DNA from: Lentzea jiangxiensis
GTDB lineage: Bacteria > Actinomycetota > Actinomycetes > Mycobacteriales > Pseudonocardiaceae
NCBI RefSeq assembly: GCF_900104175.1
Contig: NZ_FNIX01000008.1
Location: 1 to 64,000, forward strand
Direction of reading: 5' to 3'
Length of the DNA: 64,000 nt
This document shows, piece by piece, positions 24,465-32,560 of the stretch. The position numbers and the translations under genes were made by a program. The notes under the pieces were generated by a model. The model did not search any database. It saw only the letters and a list, made by a program, of their open reading frames with translations, and was not told the DNA's origin. Position 1 is the first letter of the stretch; every line of letters starts with the position of its first letter.

Positions 24465-26258
24465 GTGACACCTGGAATCATCGGGGTGTTTCCCGCGCGG
24501 GCCCGTCCCGCGGCGGTACCCGCCGACGCCGAAGCGGTGTGGCCCGACATACCTCTGTGGACGGTCGGGCAATGGCACGCCGGCGAATTCCGCACTGCCC
24601 GCCACAACGACACGGCGGTCATCGTCCTGGGGCAATGCCTGGCGAACGACGACGAGCTGGCGCGTGCCGCTGCCGAGTTCGTTCGGATCGAACACCTGAC
24701 CACCTGGCCCGGCAGCTACACCGTGGTCGTCGCGAAACCGGACAAGCTGGTCGCGGCCGTCGACCTCGCTGGCCAGTACCCGCTCTACCACCGTCCGACC
24801 GAGGGTGGTGTCGTGCTGAGCTCGTTGTTGTCGCGGGTCAACGCGGTCGCCGGTGCCCGGGACGTGCCACACCTCCCCTCGCTGGCCGCGCAGATCTACT
24901 TTCCTCACGTCCCGCAGCTCGCGCACGGCCGGTCCGCGCTCGCGGGCGTGGACCAGACGGGTGGCGGCGAGACGCTGCGGATCGGGCTCGACGGGACGCT
25001 GCGGACGTCAGCGGCCGTGATCGCGACGCCCGAGCCCTCGTTGCCGCTGGAGACCGCGGCCGGGGAACTGCGCGAGGCGCTCGACCTCGCCATCAGGCTG
25101 CGGGTCGAGGCAGGGGCTCGCGTCACCTCGGACTTCAGCGGTGGCCTCGACTCGACGTCACTCGCGTTCCTCGCGGCTCGGCACACACCGCTGCACGTGT
25201 TCACCTACCACCACCCCAACGCACCCGCCGGCGACCTGGTGCACGCACGCCGGTTCGCCAGTCTCGACAGCAGGCTGTGGCACGAGGTCGTGACGGGTGA
25301 CGGGGGCACGCTCACCTACCAGCGGCTCGCGGACCCCGGTGACGTGCCCGACGCCGCCTCCACCGCCTACGCGCGCACGCGGTTGCGACTCGACCGGGTC
25401 GCGGCGAGCGGCAGCGAGATCCACCTGACGGGCGAGGGCGCCGACGCGCTGCTCGTGCCTGCCCCGGCCTACCTCGCCGATCTGGCACGGCGCGGTTCCC
25501 GGCGGATGCTCGCCCAGCACGTCCTCCGCTCGGGGCGGCACCGGCGGGTGTCCCCCGCCTCGGTGCTGTGCCGCTCGGTCAGGACGGCGGGCACGTCCCT
25601 CGCCGGCGCGCTGACCGGGCTCGCCGCCCGCGTCGAACGCGGCGAGCACCACACAGCGAGCTGGCTCGACGCCATCTCGTGGTGTCCGGGGCCCGGCGTC
25701 GAGTCGACCTGGATGACCACAGCGACGAGGGGTGACCTGGCCGGGCTGTGCCGGGACGCGGCCGCACGCCGGGGCAGCGTTCCCGACGGGTTCGGCATAG
25801 CGGACCTGATCGCGCTCGACGAGGTGCGCACCGCCGGTGCGTTCCACCGACAGCTGATCGACACCGCTCGCGCGCACGGGGTTTGGTCCCACGCGCCGTT
25901 CCTCGACCACGCCGTCATCCGCGCGTGCACCCGTGCCAGCGCGTTCCAGCGCGCCGATCCCGAAGGCCTGAAACCACTGCTGCGTCTGGCCATGGCGGAC
26001 CTGGTTCCACCAGAAGTCCTGCGACGGCGCGAAAAGGGCAACTACATCCGCGAGGACATCCAGGGCCTGGCCGCGAACGTCTCGTCGCTCGCGAAGCTGA
26101 TCGCCACTTCCCGGGTGGCGGAAGCGGGGCTCGTCGAGCCCTCGGCGGTGATCGACTCGCTGCACCGCGCCGCCGCTGGAGGACCACCGTTGTTTCCCGC
26201 GCTCAACCGGCTCCTGGGGGTGGAGTCGTGGTTGCGCGGTTTGGAGGAGTTCCGATGA
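24465..26258 (+). CDS. Lasso-peptide cyclase (asparagine-synthetase-like, C protein)
   Basis: A 597-residue asparagine-synthetase-like protein that would activate the core Asp side chain with ATP and close the ring on Gly1. The N-terminal glutaminase-like domain lacks the catalytic Cys1 (it starts MTPGIIGVF), as expected for lasso cyclases. The ATP-binding PP-motif is SDFSGGLDSTSLAFLA near residue 224, with LTGEGADALL and a C-terminal LRRREKGNY. GTG 24465 follows the precursor stop by eight bases. The stop overlaps the downstream gene by 4 bp. No other substrate candidate is nearby, supporting pairing with the precursor. Confidence 0.9.
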   Translation: MTPGIIGVFPARARPAAVPADAEAVWPDIPLWTVGQWHAGEFRTARHNDTAVIVLGQCLANDDELARAAAEFVRIEHLTTWPGSYTVVVAKPDKLVAAVDLAGQYPLYHRPTEGGVVLSSLLSRVNAVAGARDVPHLPSLAAQIYFPHVPQLAHGRSALAGVDQTGGGETLRIGLDGTLRTSAAVIATPEPSLPLETAAGELREALDLAIRLRVEAGARVTSDFSGGLDSTSLAFLAARHTPLHVFTYHHPNAPAGDLVHARRFASLDSRLWHEVVTGDGGTLTYQRLADPGDVPDAASTAYARTRLRLDRVAASGSEIHLTGEGADALLVPAPAYLADLARRGSRRMLAQHVLRSGRHRRVSPASVLCRSVRTAGTSLAGALTGLAARVERGEHHTASWLDAISWCPGPGVESTWMTTATRGDLAGLCRDAAARRGSVPDGFGIADLIALDEVRTAGAFHRQLIDTARAHGVWSHAPFLDHAVIRACTRASAFQRADPEGLKPLLRLAMADLVPPEVLRRREKGNYIREDIQGLAANVSSLAKLIATSRVAEAGLVEPSAVIDSLHRAAAGGPPLFPALNRLLGVESWLRGLEEFR

Positions 26259-26965
26259 CGAGAACACTGAACATTCCGGAACACGTGCATTCGGCGATCA
26301 CTGCCGGTGGTAGCACCGTGCTGCTCAACGCGAAAACGGGCCGGTGCTATGCCATCAACCGCACCGCCGATGACCTATGGTCACAACTGCGCGCGTCAGG
26401 TGACGTCGGCAATGCTGTCGAGGTGCTCGCAGCACGCAATCCGGCATACGCGACCAGCAGGTTCTCCGACGACTCGAAGGCGCTGGTCCAGTCGTTGATC
26501 GAAGAAGGCCTGCTCACGACCGCGCCACCGGGTCCGCAGGCGGGGAAAGCCCTCCTCGCCGCCGGAGAGGAACCGGACTTCGCCGTACCGGCGTTCCGCT
26601 TCTCCGCACTGATCGCATTTCTGCTGACCATCGTTCTGGTGCGGTTGCCGTTTCGAATCACATTCACGCTGCTGAGTTGGTCGAGAACTCATTGGTGTTC
26701 CCGCCCGGCAGCCGCAAGTCAGGCTTTGTCCGCTACTGTCGCGATCGAGTCGGTGGGACGTTTCTATCCCGGCCGAGTCGCCTGCCTGGAACTGGCCCTG
26801 GGGGCAGCGATCGCTCTTGCTTTGCGTCGACGACACCTTTCCCTGGTGATCGGTGTCGCCGACGAACCTTTTCTCTTCCACGCCTGGACGAACGCCGCGG
26901 ACGGACTGGTCAGCTATCCGCCGGAATCTGACCCGAAAGGATTCCAGCCCATTTACGCGAGCTGA
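26255..26965 (+). CDS. Fused lasso B1-B2 protein (PqqD-like RRE plus leader protease)
   Basis: A 236-residue fusion. Residues 1-95 resemble PqqD-type RiPP recognition elements (LLNAKTGRCYAINRTADDLW, then SLIEEGLLT), which bind the leader peptide. A hydrophobic linker follows. The C-terminal half is the transglutaminase-like lasso B2 protease, with the catalytic Cys in RVACLELALGAAIALALRR, His in FLFHAWTNAADG and a following Asp-rich loop. In many lasso clusters these are separate genes. The ATG overlaps the cyclase stop. The cluster has no recognisable transporter, so export must use another system. Confidence 0.88.
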   Translation: MTRTLNIPEHVHSAITAGGSTVLLNAKTGRCYAINRTADDLWSQLRASGDVGNAVEVLAARNPAYATSRFSDDSKALVQSLIEEGLLTTAPPGPQAGKALLAAGEEPDFAVPAFRFSALIAFLLTIVLVRLPFRITFTLLSWSRTHWCSRPAAASQALSATVAIESVGRFYPGRVACLELALGAAIALALRRRHLSLVIGVADEPFLFHAWTNAADGLVSYPPESDPKGFQPIYAS

Positions 26966-26991
26966 TCCGCGCCAGGACACCCAGCGCCCGC

Positions 26992-27138
26992 CTACCAGCC
27001 GATGACGAGCAACTCAGGCGCCATGGGTACGCCGACCGCCCAGGTGGCGAGCACCAGGACGATCAGGTAGATCAGGCGGTACCTCGGCCTGGCGATCATC
27101 TCCACGCCCGAACATTCGACACTGAATCTGATGTGCAC
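26992..27138 (-). CDS. Small membrane peptide ORF
   Basis: A 48-residue frame, VHIRFSVECSGVEMIARPRY, then one hydrophobic helix LIYLIVLVLATWAVGVPMA and a PELLVIGW tail. It is convincing mainly because GAGGAGG stands six bases before its GTG. It runs opposite to the lasso genes and ends 27 bases past the B-protein stop. Function is unknown; an immunity or stress micropeptide is conceivable but unsupported. Confidence 0.5.
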   Translation of the reverse strand: MHIRFSVECSGVEMIARPRYRLIYLIVLVLATWAVGVPMAPELLVIGW

Positions 27139-27784
27139 GGTGAGCCTCCTCATTCGGCCCCGACCAGCTCGGACCGTCTCCCGAGTACGACAGGAGCCAG
27201 TGTGCCCACATCCGACTTTCCTCTCAACTCGCTCATCGGCACCTTCACCACGAAGGTCAACTCATCAGGAAATGCAATGCGCCGCGACGAGCTTTCACTT
27301 CAGCTGATCTTGTCGTTCATCTTGAAACAAGCGAGCACGAGGCGCCGGGGAGCGGAGTTTGAATCGAACGAGTCGATCACGGCCTACCACATCGACGCAA
27401 TTTCGGGTCGACGTGTTCGGACACCCTACCGCCACCCACCACGCCTTGATCCGCAGCAGATCTCCGGCCCACTGGAGACACCCGACCAAAACAGGTCCCG
27501 ACCGATCCCGCGGCGCCGATCAGCTTTAGATCGAAGGACACCCGTACGGCAAGGCACCCCGCAGGCATCACTTCCAAGGAACGGCTCTCCTCAATCGACG
27601 ATCAATGCTTCGCGGAGGCACACAACGCCAGCCAGGAAAAGATCTTGGAAATTTTCCACATTGTCCTTGTTCTGACCAGTTTTCCGGTCGGAGTTCAAAC
27701 CTTCGGGCGATCCTTCGAACCCAAAGGGAGAAGTAAGATCAATGGCCCAGCGCTCCGCCGGCGTCCGATGACAGGAGGCCCGTG
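27139..27784. other. Long intergenic region, reduced GC, with a 13-bp palindrome
   Basis: About 650 bases without a gene I can support. Several frames are open, but none has a plausible start with family resemblance. TGGAAATTTTCCA at 27646-27658 is a 13-bp palindrome (TGGAAA, T, TTTCCA) about 125 bases before the sugar operon and could be an operator. An AGGAGG site at 27774-27779 belongs to the next gene. Confidence 0.5.
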
Positions 27785-29323
27785 ATGGCTACCGCAGACG
27801 ATCGGCAAGAGTGGGCCGGGTACTGCGGTCTGCACTGCTCCGACGCCGGTACGGGCCTGTCTCTCGACGTGAGCGGCGCCCGCATGTCCGAGGCGTTCCT
27901 GGCCGACATGGCGGGCCCCCTGTCGGAGGCGCTCACCGCGATGGTCGCGCTGGAAGCAGGGACCGAGGCGAATCCCGACGAACACAGGATGGTCGGGCAC
28001 TACTGGCTGCGCGCGCCCGACCTCGCGCCTTCCGCTGATCTCGGCGCGGGCATCCGGCGGAGCTGGGACCAGGTCGCCACTTTCCTCCCCGTCGCCCGCG
28101 AGAGGTACCGCAGCGTCCTGCACATCGGCATCGGCGGGTCGGCGGTCGGCCCTCGGCTGCTCTGCGACGCCTGGCACGATCGCGGCGGTCTCGCCGTGCG
28201 GTTCCTCGACAACGCAGATCCTGATGGGATCGACCGAGCGCTGAGAGACCTGCCCGGTGGCCTGGAGCGCACTCTCGTGTCCGTGGTGTCGAAATCCGGC
28301 ATCACCCCGACGCCGTGGCAGGTGACCCACGAGGTCGAACGCAGGTTCCGCGCCGCGGGCCTCGACTTCGCGGCGCACGCGGTGGCCACCACGGTCCCCG
28401 GCAGTGACCTGGCGCAGCACGCCGCACAACACCGGTGGTCGGCTGTGTTCCCGCTGTGGCAGTGGGTCGGCGGCCGGACGTCGGTGACGTCGCTGGTGGG
28501 CCTGCTGCCCGCCGCACTGGCCGGCGCGGACACCGAAGCGTTCCTGCTCGGTGCGGCGGCGATGGACCGGTGCACCCGGAACCCGGCGGCCACCGCGAAC
28601 CCGGCGGCGCTGCTGGCCCTCTCCTGGTACTGGCTCGGCGGGGGCCGCGGCGACCGGACCATGGTGGTCGTGCCGTACCGCGATCGGCTCGCGCTGCTCC
28701 CGAGGTGGGTGCAGCAACTGGTGATGGAATCGCTCGGCAAGCGGCTCGACAGATCGGGCCGCGTGGTCCGGCAGGGACTCACCGTCCACGGCCACAAGGG
28801 GGTGTCGGACCAGCATTCGTACTTCCAGCAATTGCGGGACGGCCGCGACGACTCGTTCGTCACGCTCATCGGCACCCACCGCGGGGAATCGGGCGAGTCG
28901 GCGCTCGCGGACCACCTGTTCTGCGGTCTGCTCGGCACGCTGGAGGCCTTCGCCGAACGCGGCCGGCCCGCACTCGCGATCACGCTGCCCGACTACCGGG
29001 AGCACGCGCTGGGCGCGCTGCTGGCGCTGTTCGAACGAGCGGTCGGTCTGTACGCGGAACTGGTGCACGTCAACGCCTACCACCAGCCGGGCGTCGACAA
29101 GCACACCGCGCTGCCGCTGCTCTCGTTGCGGCAGAAGGTGCTGGACCACCTCACGGAGTCCGGTGAACCGACGACGGCCGAGGCGCTCGCCGACGCCACC
29201 GGGCACCCGCCGGTGACCGTGCACCGGCTGCTGGAACACCTGGCGGCACGCGACCTGGTCCGGCGGGACCCCGGCCGGGGTCCCGCGGACACTCGCTACA
29301 CCGCGGTGGCCGCCGATGCCTGA
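27785..29323 (+). CDS. Glucose-6-phosphate-isomerase-like SIS protein with C-terminal winged helix
   Basis: A 512-residue protein. Residues about 80-440 resemble glucose-6-phosphate isomerase: the sugar-isomerase phosphate site HIGIGGSAVGPRLL, SVVSKSGITPTPW, and a late catalytic block HGHKGVSDQHSYFQQLRDG with the QH pair. The last 70 residues look like a winged helix (LRQKVLDHLTESGEPTTAE, then TGHPPVTVHRLLEHLAARDL), not normal for the housekeeping enzyme. AGGAGG lies five bases before ATG 27785. It is the first gene of an operon whose members overlap or touch. It probably interconverts a hexose phosphate or an analogue; the fused helix may be regulatory. Confidence 0.82.
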   Translation: MATADDRQEWAGYCGLHCSDAGTGLSLDVSGARMSEAFLADMAGPLSEALTAMVALEAGTEANPDEHRMVGHYWLRAPDLAPSADLGAGIRRSWDQVATFLPVARERYRSVLHIGIGGSAVGPRLLCDAWHDRGGLAVRFLDNADPDGIDRALRDLPGGLERTLVSVVSKSGITPTPWQVTHEVERRFRAAGLDFAAHAVATTVPGSDLAQHAAQHRWSAVFPLWQWVGGRTSVTSLVGLLPAALAGADTEAFLLGAAAMDRCTRNPAATANPAALLALSWYWLGGGRGDRTMVVVPYRDRLALLPRWVQQLVMESLGKRLDRSGRVVRQGLTVHGHKGVSDQHSYFQQLRDGRDDSFVTLIGTHRGESGESALADHLFCGLLGTLEAFAERGRPALAITLPDYREHALGALLALFERAVGLYAELVHVNAYHQPGVDKHTALPLLSLRQKVLDHLTESGEPTTAEALADATGHPPVTVHRLLEHLAARDLVRRDPGRGPADTRYTAVAADA

Positions 29324-30701
29324 CCAGACGGCCGTCGCGCTGCCCCCGTCCCTGGTGACCAGGATCGTCGAGTACGTGGTCGACCGCTACCCGGACAAGT
29401 CGTTCGGCTACCTGGTCGCGCCGCGCGGCGAATCCCGTCCCCACGACTTCATCGGTTTCGAGGGCAATGTCCGCAACTCGGCGCGCTGGAAGCACGGCTT
29501 CGAATCGCGCGGCCAGTACTTCGTCGACCACCCCGACGCGGGGTTCGTCGCCGCCGAGGACGAGTCGTGGCGCGTGCAGAAGATGTTGCAGGAGAACGAT
29601 CTCCACGAGGTGGCGGTGTTCCACACGCACCGGCGCCACCCCGGCAACTTCTCCGTGATCGACTACGACCTGCACACGAGCAGGTTCGACAGCATGTGGC
29701 ACCTGATCATCTCGTTGCGCAACCCCGACCAGCCGCAGCTGCGGGCCTTCTCCGCGACCGCGAGGGGAATCCGTGAACTGGCGGTGCACCTCGGTTCCCC
29801 GTCCTCCGACGAGCCACTGCCGCCCGACTGGCGGGAAGCGCTCGAACTCGACGAGGCTGGACGGCCGCGCTGCCCGGATTCCCGAACCATCGTCCGTTCT
29901 GTCGCCCATCTCGCGGCACGGGCCGACAAGGAGGCGTACGAGGAACTCGTAACGCACGGGCTGTACCGGCACGCGGAGGACCGGTACCAGGAGTTCGTGA
30001 CGCCATGGCTGGAGGAACTCGCGGGTGGCGTGTTCCAGATGGGGTCGCCGTCTCCGGCCGTGCAGCACTTCTGCGGCGAGACCCCTCGGCACGAGGTCGC
30101 GCTGTCGCCGTTCGCACTGTCCAGGGTCCCGGTGACGAACAGGCTCTACACGTTGCTCGTCCCGGACCACGCGTACCCGTCCGCCGAAGCGGAACTCCCG
30201 GTCGTCGGGGTGTCCTGGTACGACGCGGTGCTGTTCGCCGGGTGGGTCGGCTGCCGCCTGCCCACCGAGGCCGAGTGGGAGTTCGCCTGTGGCGCCGGAT
30301 CGGCGCACGACTGGTGCTGTGCCGCGGAGGTGCTGCCCGCCCACTCGTGGTGCAGCGACAACGCCGGCGGGCGACGGCATCCCGTCGGCACGCGCGCACC
30401 CAACGCGTGGGGCCTCTACGACATGCACGGCAACGTGTGGGAGTGGTGCGCCGACACGTACTTCCCCGACTTCTACTCGTGGTCGCCGAGGCGCGATCCG
30501 TTCGCGCACAACGGGGGCCTGAACCTGGCCGCGACGGAGCACAAGGTGTCCAGGGGTGGCGGGTACCTCGCGCTGCCCGAGATGTGCCGCACGCGGTTCC
30601 GCCTGCACGACCCCGCCGGCTACTCGGCGCCGGACCTCGGCTTCCGGCTGGCCCGCGGCCCCCGTCCCGTCCGAGAAGGTGAGGACAACGTCCCATGGTG
30701 A
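29316..30701 (+). CDS. JAMM/MPN+ metalloprotease fused to an FGE/SUMF1-like domain
   Basis: A 461-residue two-domain protein. Residues 1-190 are a JAMM (MPN+) domain with H103-T-H105, seven residues, S113, two residues and D116 (FHTHRRHPGNFSVIDYD), plus the upstream glutamate in IGFEGNVRN; these are the zinc ligands of ubiquitin-type isopeptidases. Residues about 228-455 are a formylglycine-generating-enzyme-like domain (VSWYDAVLFAGWVGCRLPTE, NVWEWCADTYF and KVSRGGGY). Where FGE has two active cysteines, this protein has Ala and Cys (LALPEMCRTRFR). It overlaps the gene before and the small ubiquitin-fold gene after it. It may process or release cargo from that carrier; this is inference. Confidence 0.85.
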   Translation: MPDQTAVALPPSLVTRIVEYVVDRYPDKSFGYLVAPRGESRPHDFIGFEGNVRNSARWKHGFESRGQYFVDHPDAGFVAAEDESWRVQKMLQENDLHEVAVFHTHRRHPGNFSVIDYDLHTSRFDSMWHLIISLRNPDQPQLRAFSATARGIRELAVHLGSPSSDEPLPPDWREALELDEAGRPRCPDSRTIVRSVAHLAARADKEAYEELVTHGLYRHAEDRYQEFVTPWLEELAGGVFQMGSPSPAVQHFCGETPRHEVALSPFALSRVPVTNRLYTLLVPDHAYPSAEAELPVVGVSWYDAVLFAGWVGCRLPTEAEWEFACGAGSAHDWCCAAEVLPAHSWCSDNAGGRRHPVGTRAPNAWGLYDMHGNVWEWCADTYFPDFYSWSPRRDPFAHNGGLNLAATEHKVSRGGGYLALPEMCRTRFRLHDPAGYSAPDLGFRLARGPRPVREGEDNVPW

Positions 30702-30982
30702 CCATGACACTCGCGGCCTCGCTCGCCACCTACCTGTCCGACGGGGCGGGATCCCCCGGCCACCGCTCGCTCACACTCGACGCTGAGACCTGGCCGGAGA
30801 CCGTCCGCGAGATACGGCAGCGACATCAGAGACTCGGCCACCACCTCTTCGAGGAGTCCGGCCGCCTGCGCTCGGGTTTCCTGGTCGCGGTGAACGACGA
30901 GGTGAGCCGGCGCCCGGAGGGCCCGACGCACCTGCGCTCCGGCGACCACGTGTACCTCTTCGTGCAGATCGCGGGTGGCTGA
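30695..30982 (+). CDS. Ubiquitin-fold MoaD/ThiS-like sulfur-carrier protein ending in Gly-Gly
   Basis: A 95-residue beta-grasp protein. The secondary-structure rhythm (TLAASLATYL, TWPETVREIRQRHQRLG, RSGFLVAVNDEV, RSGDHVYLFVQIAGG) follows MoaD/ThiS proteins, with the conserved AVNDE segment and a C-terminal diglycine placed exactly at the end, as needed for adenylation and thiocarboxylation. No E1-like activating enzyme (MoeB/ThiF/MoeZ) is in the window, so a genome-wide one must serve it. The ATG at 30695 overlaps the JAMM-FGE stop, and its end overlaps the aldolase start by eight bases. Pairing of a JAMM protease with such a carrier recalls the Mec/CysO cysteine system. Confidence 0.85.
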   Translation: MVTMTLAASLATYLSDGAGSPGHRSLTLDAETWPETVREIRQRHQRLGHHLFEESGRLRSGFLVAVNDEVSRRPEGPTHLRSGDHVYLFVQIAGG

Positions 30983-31877
30983 CGTGGTGGTGTCACTGGA
31001 GGACCGCGGTCTGAGCACCGGCAAGCTCACCCGGTTGCGGCGCATGCTGCACCTGCACGGCGCGCAGGACGGCACCGTGCTGCTGTTGCCCTACGACCAC
31101 GGCCTGGAACACGGTCCCCGCGATTTCGCGGCGAACCCGAGATCCGGCGATCCGGCCTACGTGCTCGACCTCGCCGTCGAAGGCGGGTTCAACGGGGTCG
31201 TGTTCCAGATCGGGCACGCCCGCCGGTACTACGGGGCCGTGGCCGGGCGGATCCCGCTCGTGGTGAAGCTGAACGGCAAGACCGAGATACCTCCGGACGA
31301 CGAGCCGCTGTCCCCGCTCAACGCCACCGTCGAGGAAGCGGTGTCCCTGGGCGCCGATGCCGTGGGGTACACCCTCTACGTCGGATCTCCGCGCCAAAGC
31401 GAGGACTTCGCCGCCTTCCGGCGGGTACGGGAGGACTGCGAGCGCTTCGGCATGCCGTTGATCGTCTGGGCTTATCCGCGCGGTTCGGCGATCACCCGCA
31501 GGGGTGGCAGGGACTCGTTCTACGCCGTCGACTACGCCGCCAGGGTCGCGGCGGAACTCGGCGCGGACGTCGTGAAGGTCAACTGGCCGTCGGCGGAGCA
31601 CTCCCCGCTCGTGCCGGAGGAGTACCGGCGTGAGGTACCGCCGCAGGAGCAACTCCCCCGCGTCGTCGCGTCCGCGTGCCGTGCGCTGGTGCTGCTCTCC
31701 GGCGGAGACCACACCGACGGCGACGTACTGGCCGAGCGCGCTCGCGCGGCCTGCGACGCTGGCGCGCTCGGACTGATCTTCGGCCGCAACTTCCTCAAGC
31801 GCGAGCGTGCTGACGCCCTCGCGCTCGCGAACCGCCTCCACAAGGTGCTCTCCGAATCACTCACCCCGGCTCCATGA
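30975..31877 (+). CDS. DhnA-type class I aldolase
   Basis: A 300-residue TIM-barrel protein of the DhnA/archaeal class I fructose-bisphosphate aldolase family. Motifs are LLLPYDHGLEHGPRDF near the N-terminus, VLDLAVEGGFNGVVFQIGHA, the Schiff-base lysine in GADVVKVNWPSAEHS, and the phosphate-binding LIFGRNFLKRE at the end. Members cleave or make ketose phosphates or transfer dihydroxyacetone-like units. GTG 30975 overlaps the carrier-protein stop, and its stop overlaps the next gene by 4 bp. The substrate is unknown; context points to a modified hexose. Confidence 0.87.
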   Translation: MADVVVSLEDRGLSTGKLTRLRRMLHLHGAQDGTVLLLPYDHGLEHGPRDFAANPRSGDPAYVLDLAVEGGFNGVVFQIGHARRYYGAVAGRIPLVVKLNGKTEIPPDDEPLSPLNATVEEAVSLGADAVGYTLYVGSPRQSEDFAAFRRVREDCERFGMPLIVWAYPRGSAITRRGGRDSFYAVDYAARVAAELGADVVKVNWPSAEHSPLVPEEYRREVPPQEQLPRVVASACRALVLLSGGDHTDGDVLAERARAACDAGALGLIFGRNFLKRERADALALANRLHKVLSESLTPAP

Positions 31878-32560
31878 TGGGTAGTTCTCCGATGTCGCAA
31901 TCAGTCGAGATGTCCGCCGCGGCCGTCCTCTTCGACCTGGACGGGGTGCTGGTCTTCTCCTCCGCCTCGGTCCACAGATCCTGGACGGCGTGGGCGCACT
32001 CGCACGGGATCGACCCGGTCGCGGTGCTCGCCGCCGCCTCCGGCACCCGTTCGGTGGACACGATCCGCCAAGTCGCGCCGCACCTCGACGCCGAGGCAGA
32101 GGCGACGCGCCTCGAGGCGGGGCAGGCGCTCGACACCTCGGACGTGACGGCGGGCCCCGGTGCGGCCGCACTGCTGGAGTCGTTGGCGCAGCACGAATGG
32201 GCCATCGTCACCTCCGGCTCCGAACCGCTCGCCAGGGCCCGGCTGCGAGCCGCGGGCCTGCCGGAGCCGAAGGTGTTCGTAACGGCCGAGCAGGTGTCCG
32301 CCGGCAAACCCGACCCCGCGGGCTACCTGCTCGCGGCCGGTCTGCTCGGCGCACCGCCGCAGAGGTGCGTCGTGATCGAGGACGCAGCGGCAGGCATCGC
32401 CGCCGGGCGCAGTGCGGGCATGCGGGTCATCGGGCTGGGCGGCGGTGAGTCGGAGCACCTCGCCGAGGCCGACGTGGTCGCCGGGGCGTGCGCGGACCTG
32501 GAAGTCCTGCGCGAACCCGGCCGAGGCCTGATCATCCGGACGACCGAAGGAGATGTCTGA
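31874..32560 (+). CDS. HAD-family sugar phosphatase / phosphoglucomutase-like
   Basis: A 228-residue HAD-superfamily enzyme. Motif I is VLFDLDGVLVFSSASVHRSW with both aspartates. Motif II is WAIVTSGSEPLARARL, and the lysine motif is in VSAGKPDPAGYLLAAGLLG. Motif IV is VIEDAAAGIAAGRSAGM. The cap is small and helical, as in sugar-phosphate phosphatases and beta-phosphoglucomutases. ATG 31874 overlaps the aldolase stop (ATGA), and its stop overlaps the next start by one base. It likely removes phosphate from the sugar product before or after glycosyl transfer. Confidence 0.9.
   Translation: MMGSSPMSQSVEMSAAAVLFDLDGVLVFSSASVHRSWTAWAHSHGIDPVAVLAAASGTRSVDTIRQVAPHLDAEAEATRLEAGQALDTSDVTAGPGAAALLESLAQHEWAIVTSGSEPLARARLRAAGLPEPKVFVTAEQVSAGKPDPAGYLLAAGLLGAPPQRCVVIEDAAAGIAAGRSAGMRVIGLGGGESEHLAEADVVAGACADLEVLREPGRGLIIRTTEGDV

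Noticed and set aside
27133..27675. A 180-codon plus-strand frame in the gap before the sugar operon
   Set aside because: The translation is proline/arginine-rich with no family features and no ribosome-binding site, and it overlaps the better supported micropeptide on the other strand.
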